Positions 52,401 to 59,197 of a stretch of 64,000 bases of DNA are shown in pieces. Both the position numbers and the translations under genes were made by a program. Under the pieces are notes generated by a model. That model ran no database searches, was not told the DNA's origin, and was given only the letters and a program-made list of their open reading frames with translations. This DNA comes from Hydrogenophaga taeniospiralis (GTDB taxonomy: Bacteria; Pseudomonadota; Gammaproteobacteria; Burkholderiales; Burkholderiaceae_C): contig NZ_JAHBAG010000001.1 in the NCBI RefSeq assembly GCF_020510445.1, positions 2,084,501 to 2,148,500 of the forward strand, read 5' to 3'. Positions within the stretch are counted from its first letter, which is position 1. Each line of letters begins with the position of its first letter.

Positions 52401-55123
52401 ACACGGATCTGGACGGTGATGCCCTGACCGTGGTGCCCGGCACCTTCACGACCACCCAGGGTGGGACGATCGTGATCGCGGCCAACGGCAGCTATACCTA
52501 CACGCCGCCGGCCAACTTCAACGGCAGTGACAGCGTCAACTACACCGTGACCGACGGCAGCGCCACCGACGTGGGCACTCTGAACATCACGATCACCCCG
52601 GCCAACGACCCACCGGTCGCGGTCGACGACGCGATCACGGTCGCAGAAGACACGCCGTTCACGTCCATCGTCGATCTGGATGCCAACGACACGGATCTGG
52701 ACGGTGATGCCCTGAGCGTGGTGCCCGGGACCTTCACGACCACCGCGGGCGGAACCATCGTGATCGCCGCCAACGGCAGCTACACCTACACGCCGCCGAC
52801 GAACTACACCGGGGCGGACTCGGTGAACTACACCGTGACCGATGGCACGGCGACCGATATCGGAACTTTGAACATCTCGGTGGGGCCGGCCAACGATCCA
52901 CCGGTCGCGGTCGATGACAGCATCACGGTCGCCGAAGACACACCGTTCACGTCCATCGTCGATCTGGATGCCAATGACACGGACCTGGACGGGGATGCGC
53001 TGAGCGTGGTGCCCGGGACCTTCACGACCACCGCTGGCGGGACCATCGTGATCGCGGCCAACGGCAGCTACACCTACACGCCGCCGGCCAACTTCAATGG
53101 CAGCGACAGCGTCAACTACACGGTCACCGACGGCAGCGCCACCGATGTGGGCACGCTGAACATCACAGTTGGCCCGGCCAACGATCCACCGGTCGCGGTG
53201 GATGACGCCATCACGGTGGCGGAAGACACCCCGTTCACCTCGGTGGTGGATCTGGACGCCAATGACACGGATCTGGACGGCGACAGCCTGACGGTGGTGC
53301 CGGGTACCTTCACGACCACGGCCGGTGGAACGATCGTGATCGCCGCCAACGGCAGCTACACCTACACACCGCCAGCCAACTACATAGGTAGCGACTCGGT
53401 GAACTACACCGTGACCGACGGCACGGCCACCGATATCGGCACGTTGAACATTTCGGTTGGCGCGGCCAACGACCCGCCGGTGGCCGTGGACGACAGCATC
53501 ACGGTGACGGAAGACACGCCGTTCACCTCGGTGGTGGATCTGGACGCCAACGACACGGACCTGGATGGCGACAGCCTCACGGTGGTGCCCGGCACCTTCA
53601 CGACCACGGCCGGTGGAACCATCGTGATCGCGGCCAACGGCAGCTACACCTACACGCCGCCGGCCAACTTCAATGGCAGCGACAGCGTCAACTACACCGT
53701 GACCGACGGCAGCGCCACCGACGTGGGCACGCTGAATATCACGATCACGCCAGCCAACGATCCTCCGGTCGCGGTGGATGACGCCATCACGGTCGCGGAA
53801 GACACGCCGTTCACGTCCATCGTCGATCTGGATGCCAATGACACGGATCTGGACGGTGATGCCCTGAGCGTGGTGCCGGGCACCTTCACGACCACCGCGG
53901 GCGGAACCATCGTGATCGCGGCCAACGGCAGCTACACCTACACGCCGCCGGCCAACTTCAACGGCAGCGACAGCGTCAACTACACCGTGACCGACGGCAG
54001 CGCCACCGACGTGGGCACGCTGAACATCACGGTGAACCCAGCCAACGATCCTCCGGTGGCTGTGGACGACGCCATCACGGTGGCGGAGGACACACCGTTC
54101 ACCTCGGTGGTGGACCTGGACGCCAACGACACCGACTTGGACGGCGACAGCCTGACGGTGGTGCCCGGCACCTTCACGACCACGGCCGGTGGAACCATCG
54201 TGATCGCAGCCAACGGCAGCTACACCTACACACCGCCGGCCAACTTCAACGGCAGCGACAGCGTCAACTACACCGTGACCGACGGCAGCGCCACCGACGG
54301 GGGCACGCTGAGCATCACCGTCACGCCGTCCAACGACCCACCGGTGCCGGCACCAACACCCGCACCCACCCCGACGCCATCTCCCGCGCCGGCCCCAGCC
54401 CCGGCCCCAGCTCCCGCTCCGGATGCACCGGACCAGCCCGGCAAGGAAGGGTCGCCGACCCCTGGCCCCAGTTCTGCGCCGGAACCCCTGGCGCCCTCCA
54501 GCCCCGTGGTGCACGTCTCGTTCGCGGTGGGCGAGTCCAACACGGGCAGCAGTTTGTCGACGTCTTTGGGATCGCTCCCCGCAGGCTCCCCGCTGCAGGC
54601 CGAGGCCCTGGCACAGGTGCCCGACAGCCTGATGTTCGACGCTGGATTGCGTGGCGATGTGGGTGATCTGCAGGTCATCGTGCCTGCGCTGCACGTGCAG
54701 CACGCCGTGAGGCACCAGCCGATCGTGATGGAGCGGGGCTTGTTCGTGCAGCACGCGGTGCGTGCCTCGCAACTGGAGTCGCTGGTGCGAAGCGCAATGA
54801 TCGATGCGCACAGCTCGGCCACCACCACCTTGCTCAACCCCTTCGCCCTGGGGGCGCCGGCGCCGCTGGACGCCCAGACGCGGGCCGCCCAGGCGCCTGC
54901 GGGTGAAACGCGCAACGACGCCGGGACACGCAGCGCGCCGCCCGACACCGCGGCCCCCCCGGCCGAAGCCGACCGGGTGGAATCCCCGCACGACAAGGAA
55001 CCGGCGGTCAAACCCAAGGCCGCGGCCGGGTTCAAGGCCCAGTTGCAGCGCCTGGCCAACGACCGCGCCCGTGGCGAGCGCCCCGTCACACGTGCTGTGG
55101 CACGCCCTGCGGTCAGCGCCTGA
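46469..55123 (+). CDS. Giant tandem-95 repeat surface protein with ESPR-like N-terminus and DUF4347
   Basis: A 2884-residue predicted secreted adhesin. Residues 1-30 (MNKTYKSIWNETLG...) resemble the ESPR extension of type V secretion signals, but no hydrophobic core follows. LEQRIVFDAA at 50-59 resembles the LEPR-XLL motif of large repetitive proteins. Residues 60-190 are acidic. DUF4347 spans about 194-353 with SHG (H246) and YGCDVA (C290). A beta-rich unassigned domain (about 355-510) and one diverged repeat (about 511-605) precede 21 units of 96 residues (606-2621), each with an Asp-rich DANDTDLDGD segment likely to bind calcium. A Pro/Ala hinge (about 2624-2680) and a unique C-terminal domain follow. 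There are no RTX nonapeptides and no beta-barrel. The next four genes probably export it. Confidence 0.88.
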   Translation: MNKTYKSIWNETLGTYVAAAETAAATGRKTSPGRKARRVPARAHAGQLALEQRIVFDAALPATLVETQSESSAGQSDPLYEDLDQLEADDTAPEPGVVSEEQGVDEAAPLPEVEAATAPVSGTDETEAAADEADADTDETETATEVEGASVEADDSADAGSDDPTQAEPSDDGVETAAGETEMVEAVETERTEVIFVDPAAGDITEYLDTHPGEVHVLDPDRDGVEQIAEILDGRTGIDAIHIVSHGSDGQVFLGSSTLNTDTLSNNYGDEMDVIAAALSEDADILIYGCDVASTEAGVELMQGLSDATGADVAASTDATGATEMGGDWVLEAQDGQIETEALDIGAWQGLLGTTISITGSNVTSTGSGFTVTAYNLDGTPGTVAVLTGTPPGFGVAGAQVNGDPGEIGEQGGLAERLEISFDGQVTSADVWLAWQNSTESAVVNLYQGGTLVGTWTRGVGAGNDATEGPFTMDAGGVPFDRMVFTVPTNNAGVADDYLVNRVDFVLMRPPEAQNDAFTTGEDTAVNGNLFANNGNGTDSDPDGDSFTVTANTDPANGTVVVNANGGFTYTPNVNFNGTDSFTYTITDADGGTSTATVSITVNPANDPPVAVDDAITVAEDTPFTSVVDLDANDTDLDGDSLTVVPGTFTTTAGGTIVIAANGSYTYTPPANFNGSDSVNYTVTDGSATDVGTLNITVNPANDPPVAVDDSITVAEDTPFTSVVDLDANDTDLDGDSLTVVPGTFTTTAGGTIVIAANGSYTYTPPANFNGSDSVNYTVTDGSATDVGTLNITITPANDPPVAVDDAITVAEDTPFTSVVDLDANDTDLDGDALTVVPGTFTTTAGGTIVIAANGSYTYTPPANFNGSDSVNYTVTDGSATDVGTLNITITPANDPPVAVDDAITVAEDTPFTSVVDLDANDTDLDGDSLTVVPGTFTTTQGGTIVIAANGSYTYTPPANFNGSDSVNYTVTDGSATDVGTLNITITPANDPPVAVDDAITVAEDTPFTSVVDLDANDTDLDGDALTVVPGTFTTTAGGTIVIAANGSYTYTPPTNYTGADSVNYTVTDGTATDIGTLNISVGPANDPPVAVDDSITVAEDTPFTSIVDLDANDTDLDGDSLTVVPGTFTTTAGGTIVIAANGSYTYTPPVNFNGSDSVNYTVTDGSATDVGTLNITITPANDPPVAVDDAITVAEDTPFTSVVDLDANDTDLDGDALTVVPGTFTTTAGGTIVIAANGSYTYTPPANFNGSDSVNYTVTDGSATDVGTLNITVNPANDPPVAVDDAITVAEDTPFTSVVDLDANDTDLDGDSLTVVPGTFTTTQGGTIVIAANGSYTYTPPANFNGSDSVNYTVTDGTATDIGTLNITVGPANDPPVAVDDAITVAEDTPFTSIVDLDANDADLDGDALTVVPGTFTTTAGGTIVIAANGSYTYTPPANFNGSDSVNYTVTDGSATDVGTLNITITPANDPPVAVDDAITVAEDTPFTSIVDLDANDTDLDGDALSVVPGTFTTTQGGTIVIAVNGSYTYTPPTNYTGADSVNYTVTDGTATDIGTLNISVGPANDPPVAVDDAITVAEDTSFTSVVDLDANDTDLDGDSLTVVPGTFTTTAGGTIVIAANGSYTYTPPANFNGSDSVNYTVTDGSATDVGTLNITVNPANDPPVAVDDAITVAEDTPFTSVVDLDANDTDLDGDALSVVPGTFTTTQGGTIVIAVNGSYTYTPPTNYTGADSVNYTVTDGTATDIGTLNISVGPANDPPVAVDDAITVAEDTSFTSVVDLDANDTDLDGDSLTVVPGTFTTTAGGTIVIAANGSYTYTPPANFNGSDSVNYTVTDGSATDVGTLNITVNPANDPPVAVDDAITVAEDTPFTSVVDLDANDTDLDGDALTVVPGTFTTTAGGTIVIAANGSYTYTPPTNYTGADSVNYTVTDGTATDIGTLNITVGPANDPPVAVDDSITVAEDTPFTSIVDLDANDTDLDGDALTVVPGTFTTTQGGTIVIAANGSYTYTPPANFNGSDSVNYTVTDGSATDVGTLNITITPANDPPVAVDDAITVAEDTPFTSIVDLDANDTDLDGDALSVVPGTFTTTAGGTIVIAANGSYTYTPPTNYTGADSVNYTVTDGTATDIGTLNISVGPANDPPVAVDDSITVAEDTPFTSIVDLDANDTDLDGDALSVVPGTFTTTAGGTIVIAANGSYTYTPPANFNGSDSVNYTVTDGSATDVGTLNITVGPANDPPVAVDDAITVAEDTPFTSVVDLDANDTDLDGDSLTVVPGTFTTTAGGTIVIAANGSYTYTPPANYIGSDSVNYTVTDGTATDIGTLNISVGAANDPPVAVDDSITVTEDTPFTSVVDLDANDTDLDGDSLTVVPGTFTTTAGGTIVIAANGSYTYTPPANFNGSDSVNYTVTDGSATDVGTLNITITPANDPPVAVDDAITVAEDTPFTSIVDLDANDTDLDGDALSVVPGTFTTTAGGTIVIAANGSYTYTPPANFNGSDSVNYTVTDGSATDVGTLNITVNPANDPPVAVDDAITVAEDTPFTSVVDLDANDTDLDGDSLTVVPGTFTTTAGGTIVIAANGSYTYTPPANFNGSDSVNYTVTDGSATDGGTLSITVTPSNDPPVPAPTPAPTPTPSPAPAPAPAPAPAPDAPDQPGKEGSPTPGPSSAPEPLAPSSPVVHVSFAVGESNTGSSLSTSLGSLPAGSPLQAEALAQVPDSLMFDAGLRGDVGDLQVIVPALHVQHAVRHQPIVMERGLFVQHAVRASQLESLVRSAMIDAHSSATTTLLNPFALGAPAPLDAQTRAAQAPAGETRNDAGTRSAPPDTAAPPAEADRVESPHDKEPAVKPKAAAGFKAQLQRLANDRARGERPVTRAVARPAVSA
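47048..47528 (+). other. DUF4347 domain within the giant protein
   Basis: Residues about 194-353: VIFVDPAAGDITEYL to LDIGAWQGLLG. The HIVSHGSDGQV and ILIYGCDVAST segments place a His and a Cys as in caspase-like (clan CD) cysteine peptidases. The resemblance is by motif; activity is unknown. Confidence 0.75.
48284..54331 (+). repeat. Tandem array of 21 x 288-bp in-frame repeats
   Basis: The span is exactly 6048 bases, 21 units of 288 bp with no length variation. Each encodes 96 residues starting NDPPVAVDD, containing VDLDANDTDLDGD and ending in GTLNI-type sequence. Two sequence classes alternate irregularly: one with NFNGSDS and GSATDVG, the other with NYTGADS and GTATDIG. Unit 18 carries a unique NYIGSDS. 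Near identity at third codon positions indicates homogenisation by recombination. A diverged relative precedes the array. Confidence 0.95.
50954..52105 (+). repeat. Recent 576-bp tandem duplication (two repeat units) inside the array
   Basis: Sequence 50954-51529 recurs at 51530-52105 with one difference seen, T at 51340 versus C at 51916. Identity at this offset extends about 34 bases further. Both copies carry the otherwise unusual ALSVV, IAVNGS and EDTSFTS variants. This marks the most recent expansion step. Confidence 0.9.
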
Positions 55124-55167
55124 ACACCGAACCGAACACCCTCTATCCGATTCTTTAGGACAACGAC

Positions 55168-57045
55168 ATGAGCAAGATGCAATCGATTTCTCTTCAGGCC
55201 GCGGGCTTCCTGCCGCGCAGCATGGTGGTGCTGGCCTGCGCGGCCGTCATGGCCGGCTGCACCGTGGCCCCCAAAGCCTTGACGCAAGACGAAGTGCGCG
55301 AGCGCGTCAAACACGACACCGCCAAGATGTACAGCGGCCAGGCCCCCATCACCGCGGCCATCAGCATGGAAGAGGCCGTGGCCCGGGCCCTCAAATACAA
55401 CCTGGACTACCGCCTCAAGAAGATGGAGTCCGCCCTGGCCCAGGGCCTGGCCGAGCACACCAGCCACGACATGCTGCCGCAGCTGGTGGCCAGCGCGGGC
55501 TACAGCTCACGCAACAACGACTCCGGCGGCACCAGCATCGGCATCCTCGACGGCGAAGTCTCCACCCGCCCGACCTCCTCCGACGAACGCACCCGCACCC
55601 TGCGCGGCATCGAATTCAGCTGGAACGCGCTGGACTTCGGCGTCTCCTACTACCGCGCACGCCAGCAAGGCGACCAGTTCCTGATCTCCGAAGAGCGCCG
55701 CCGCAAAGTCGTGCAGAACATGCTGCAAGACGTGCGCGCGGCCTACTGGCGCGCCCTGGGCGCGCAGCGGCTCAACGCCCAGGCCGACGAAGTGCTCCAA
55801 AAAGCCTCGCTGGCGCTGGCGCGCTCGCGCGAAGCCGAGACCCAGAAGATCATCCCCCCGGGCGTGGCCCTGGCCTACCAGCGCGCCCTGCTCGACGCCA
55901 CCGTGCTGCTCAACCAGCGCCGCCAGGACCTGGAGTTCGCCAAACGCGAACTCGCCGCCTTGATGAACGTGCCCCCCGGCGTGGACTTCCAGGTCGCCGA
56001 GGCCAGCGAAATGACCCTGCCGGCCGCCCCGAAGGAAATCACCAAACTCGAAGACATGGCGCTGCTGCAGCGCCCCGAGCTGCGGGAAGAAGACTTCAGG
56101 AAACGCATCACCGCCGACGAAGCGCGCAAACAGATGCTCGGCATGCTGCCCGGCATCACCCTCAACCTGGGCCGACAGCACGACTCCAACAAGCTGCTGT
56201 ACAACAACAGCTGGAGCGAAGGCGGCGTGAACCTGGCCTGGAACCTGATGCGCCTGGTGGCCCTGCCCTCGCTCAAGAAGGCCCAGCAATACCAGGAGCA
56301 GACCGACGAGACCCGGCGCATGGCCCTGTCCATGGCCATCCTGACCCAGACCCGCGTGAGCGCCGAGCGCTACCGCATGGCGCTGGAAGACTTCCGGCTG
56401 GCCGACCAGGCCTCGCAGGTCGACACCCGCCTGGCCGCCTACACCAAGGCCTCGGTCTCGGCCAAGCTGGAGAGTGAACTCGAAGCGATCCGCACCCAGG
56501 CCCGTGCCGTGCTGGGCGCCTACCAGCGCGCCAACGCCTACGCCAACGCGCACATCGCGTTCGGGCGGCTGTACAACACCCTGGGCTTCGACCCGATCGC
56601 CGACGACTTCGAGGGCAACGACCTGGACACGCTCACGCAGCGCGTGCGCGCCCACCTGAAGGCCTCGCAGACCGACGCCTTTGTGATGTCGTCCAACCTG
56701 TTTGGCCGTCCCGCGGTGGTCAGTGTGCGGCTCGAAGGCATCCAGGACCCGGTGCAAAAGGTGCGCATGACGGCCCTGGTGACCGAGCTGCTGGCCCGCC
56801 ACCAGATCGGCACCGATGCCCAGCAGGGCACCCCGCTGCACCTGGCGTTCGAGTCGGCGGGTGGCAACGGCGTGGAGAAAGCCACCTGGACGCTGAACCT
56901 GACCGATGAGGCGGGGCAGTCGCAGCGGGCGCGTTTCGCGACTACCATACCGCTCAACGCCCGGGCCTCGGTCTACGAGTCCAGCCTCATGGCGGCCATG
57001 AACTCCCATCTCGGCGAACTCAAATCCTGGTTGAATGTTGACTGA
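55168..57045 (+). CDS. TolC-like outer-membrane lipoprotein of the giant-protein locus
   Basis: A 625-residue outer-membrane efflux-type protein. The N-terminus has a lipobox, VMAGC, with the lipidated Cys at residue 31. The following region (ISMEEAVARALKYNLDYRLKKMESALAQ) is the start of an OEP/TolC alpha-barrel repeat. Long helical segments run to about 480. An extra C-terminal domain of about 140 residues (from about 490, VMSSNLFGRPAVVSVRLEG) is not part of TolC and is unassigned. It begins 44 bases after the giant gene and ends 1 base before the next gene. Confidence 0.85.
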   Translation: MSKMQSISLQAAGFLPRSMVVLACAAVMAGCTVAPKALTQDEVRERVKHDTAKMYSGQAPITAAISMEEAVARALKYNLDYRLKKMESALAQGLAEHTSHDMLPQLVASAGYSSRNNDSGGTSIGILDGEVSTRPTSSDERTRTLRGIEFSWNALDFGVSYYRARQQGDQFLISEERRRKVVQNMLQDVRAAYWRALGAQRLNAQADEVLQKASLALARSREAETQKIIPPGVALAYQRALLDATVLLNQRRQDLEFAKRELAALMNVPPGVDFQVAEASEMTLPAAPKEITKLEDMALLQRPELREEDFRKRITADEARKQMLGMLPGITLNLGRQHDSNKLLYNNSWSEGGVNLAWNLMRLVALPSLKKAQQYQEQTDETRRMALSMAILTQTRVSAERYRMALEDFRLADQASQVDTRLAAYTKASVSAKLESELEAIRTQARAVLGAYQRANAYANAHIAFGRLYNTLGFDPIADDFEGNDLDTLTQRVRAHLKASQTDAFVMSSNLFGRPAVVSVRLEGIQDPVQKVRMTALVTELLARHQIGTDAQQGTPLHLAFESAGGNGVEKATWTLNLTDEAGQSQRARFATTIPLNARASVYESSLMAAMNSHLGELKSWLNVD

Positions 57046-57046
57046 T

Positions 57047-57862
57047 ATGTCCTGCAAATCTCTGTGGCGCGCCACCGGCTCGGCCCTGCTTCTGGGCGCG
57101 CTTTCCCTGAGCGCGTCGGCCCAGACCAGCCCGGCCGGAGCGGCCAGGGCCGTGGCAAGCCCTGCCAAGGCTGCTGCGCCCGCGGCTCCCGCGGCCGCAG
57201 CCACATCCGTGCGGGTGCTGGTGCTGCCGGCGGGCGAAACCGTGCTGGCCAGCCCGGTGCCGGGGCGCATCGTGCAGCTCAACACCGGTCTGGGCATGGC
57301 GTTCAGGCAGGGTGCGGTGCTGATCGCCCTGGACTGTGAAGAGCCGCGCGCGCGCCAGGCCATGGCCAACGCCGATCTGGCGGCCGCGAACGACCAGTAC
57401 GAAGCCAAGCTGCGCATGCAGGGCCTGGAGCAGGCCAGCGATGTCGAGGTGGCCCTGGCGGCCAGCGCCGTGGCCAAGGCCAAGGCGCAGATCGACCTGT
57501 ACCAGTTCCAGATCTCCCAGTGCTCGATCCGTGCGCCCTGGGCCGGCCAGACCGCCAAGCTGCATGTGCGCAGTCACATGACGGTCACCGCGGGCCAACC
57601 CCTGCTGGAACTGGTGCGCAGCGGGCTGCTGCTGCTCAAGCTCAACGTGCCGTCGAGCTGGATGGCCACCCTGAAAATGGGCCACACGTTCGACGTGACC
57701 ATCGATGAAACCGGCAACACCTACCCCGCGCGCGTGCAGCGGATCAACAGCCGGGTCGACCCGGTGAGCCAGACCATCGAGCTGGAGGCCACGATGTTGA
57801 AGACACACCCCGATTTGCTGCCCGGCATGAGCGGTGTGGCGAAGTTCACCGGCATGCGGTGA
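57047..57862 (+). CDS. Periplasmic HlyD/RND-type adaptor protein
   Basis: A 271-residue adaptor with a Sec signal peptide (SALLLGALSLSASA-QT) and an Ala/Pro-rich linker. The lipoyl/barrel-sandwich half-motifs are ASPVPGRIVQLNTGLGMAFRQGAVLIAL and CSIRAPWAGQTAKLHVRSHMTVTAGQPLLELV, separated by a short coiled coil (about 95-150). A beta-barrel domain follows. It has no membrane helix beyond the signal, so it is periplasmic. ATG 57047 is chosen because an upstream ATG at 57035 overlaps the tolC-like stop; either gives the same mature protein. Confidence 0.85.
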   Translation: MSCKSLWRATGSALLLGALSLSASAQTSPAGAARAVASPAKAAAPAAPAAAATSVRVLVLPAGETVLASPVPGRIVQLNTGLGMAFRQGAVLIALDCEEPRARQAMANADLAAANDQYEAKLRMQGLEQASDVEVALAASAVAKAKAQIDLYQFQISQCSIRAPWAGQTAKLHVRSHMTVTAGQPLLELVRSGLLLLKLNVPSSWMATLKMGHTFDVTIDETGNTYPARVQRINSRVDPVSQTIELEATMLKTHPDLLPGMSGVAKFTGMR

Positions 57863-57871
57863 GCCCGGCCC

Positions 57872-59197
57872 ATGTCTGAGGTATCGGATCTGGGCGTTCT
57901 GCTGCAGATCGAAGCCCGCGCGCTGCAAGCGCAGACCCTCGCCGCCCTGCGCTTCACCATCGTCAACGAAACCCATGCGTTGACGCCATACCGGCAGGCG
58001 GCCCTGTTTGAATACGACGGCGAGCGGCCACGGCTGAGCGCGGCTTCCGGGCTGGTTAGCGTGGCCAGCGAATCGCCGTTCGCGGTCTGGCTCGGGCGGT
58101 TCGCCAGGTGCTTTCCCTCGGATGGCGCCATTCACCGCCTGGATCTCGCGGACGCCGCCAGCGAAGACGCCGAGAGCTGGGCCGAGTGGCTGCCCGAACA
58201 CCTGCTGCTGGTGCCGCTGCCAGACCCGCAGGGGAAGGCCCGCGGGGTGGTGCTCTATGCCCGCGAGCAGCCCTGGGACGATGCCTCGGTGGAACTCGCG
58301 CAGCGCCTGCACAGCACCTACGGCTACTGTTTTGCCGCCCTGAGCCAGACCTCGCGCCCGACCTGGAGCCAGCTCCGGCAGGGGTTCAAAGGCCGCAACC
58401 GCTGGCTGGTGCTGGGTGCGCTGGCGCTGAGCATGCTGACCCCCGTGCGGCTGTCGGTGCTGGCGCCGGCCGAGGTGATCGCGTTGAATGCGATCGCGGT
58501 CGCGGCGCCACAAGACGGCGTGGTCGGCTCTTTCGCCGTGGCGCCCAACGCCCGGGTGAAGGCGGGCGATCTGTTGTTTTCGCTGGACGACTCGGCGCTG
58601 GCCAACCGGCGCCAGGTGGCGCTCAAGGGCCTGGAGATCGCCCAGGCCGATGCGCACATCGCCCAGCAGCGCGCGTTCGACGACGCCAAGAGCAAGGCCG
58701 ACGTGGCCGTTGCGCTCGGCCGGGTGCGGGAGAAAGAGGCCGAGCTGGCCGCCGTGGACACCCAGGCCCAGCGCGTCGAGGTGCGGGCGGACCGCGATGG
58801 CGTGGCCATCTTCGCCGACACCAACGACTGGCTGGGGCGGCCGGTGCAGACGGGTGAACGTGTGATGCAGCTGGCGCGGCCCGAGGACGGCGGCATCCTG
58901 GTCTGGCTGGCCGTGTCCGATGCAATCAACCTCGAAACCGACGCGCCGGTGCGCCTGTTCCTGCACACCGAGCCGCTGAGTCCGCGCGCGGGTCGCCTGA
59001 TCGAGGCCAGCTACCAGGCCTCGGTGAGCCCCGACGGCGTGGCCTCCTACCGCCTGCGTGCCGGGTTTGAACCCGGCACCGAGCTGCCCCGCATCGGCCT
59101 GCGGGGCACCGCGCGCATCTCGGGCGACTGGGTGCTGCTCGGTTATTACCTGTTCCGCCGCCCCATCGCCAGCGTGCGGGAATGGACCGGCCTGTGA
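57872..59197 (+). CDS. Membrane adaptor with GAF-like cytosolic head and HlyD-like periplasmic part
   Basis: A 441-residue protein. Residues 1-165 resemble a GAF-type sensor domain (IVNETHALTPYRQAALFEYDG, then LLLVPLPDPQGKARGVVLYARE). One transmembrane helix is at about 172-190 (WLVLGALALSMLTPVRL). The periplasmic half has lipoyl motifs VAAPQDGVVGSFAVAPNARVKAGDLLFSL and VRADRDGVAIFAD with a short hairpin between. A cytosolic sensory head on an export adaptor is unusual. It starts 9 bases after the previous gene and overlaps the next by 16. Confidence 0.8.
   Translation: MSEVSDLGVLLQIEARALQAQTLAALRFTIVNETHALTPYRQAALFEYDGERPRLSAASGLVSVASESPFAVWLGRFARCFPSDGAIHRLDLADAASEDAESWAEWLPEHLLLVPLPDPQGKARGVVLYAREQPWDDASVELAQRLHSTYGYCFAALSQTSRPTWSQLRQGFKGRNRWLVLGALALSMLTPVRLSVLAPAEVIALNAIAVAAPQDGVVGSFAVAPNARVKAGDLLFSLDDSALANRRQVALKGLEIAQADAHIAQQRAFDDAKSKADVAVALGRVREKEAELAAVDTQAQRVEVRADRDGVAIFADTNDWLGRPVQTGERVMQLARPEDGGILVWLAVSDAINLETDAPVRLFLHTEPLSPRAGRLIEASYQASVSPDGVASYRLRAGFEPGTELPRIGLRGTARISGDWVLLGYYLFRRPIASVREWTGL

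Noticed and set aside
48217..54213. Series of 77-codon minus-strand frames at 288-base spacing
   Set aside because: Shadows of the same repeat in another frame; spacing equals the unit length.
48284..54331. Periodic repeats as a CRISPR array
   Set aside because: Units are 288 bp, coding and contiguous, without short repeats and unique spacers, and no cas genes are present.
46976..54991. A 2671-codon open frame antisense to the giant repeat gene
   Set aside because: It arises because the repeat unit is a multiple of three and GC-rich, so one stop-free antisense frame is copied 21 times. It is Arg/His/Gly-rich with no recognisable domain.
46469..55123. Classical type V autotransporter or two-partner secreted protein
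   Set aside because: Despite the ESPR-like start there is no signal-peptide core, no C-terminal barrel, no TPS domain and no TpsB gene nearby.
57047..57862. Ordinary RND efflux pump operon
   Set aside because: No RND inner-membrane transporter lies beside the adaptor; the M50 fusion occupies that position.
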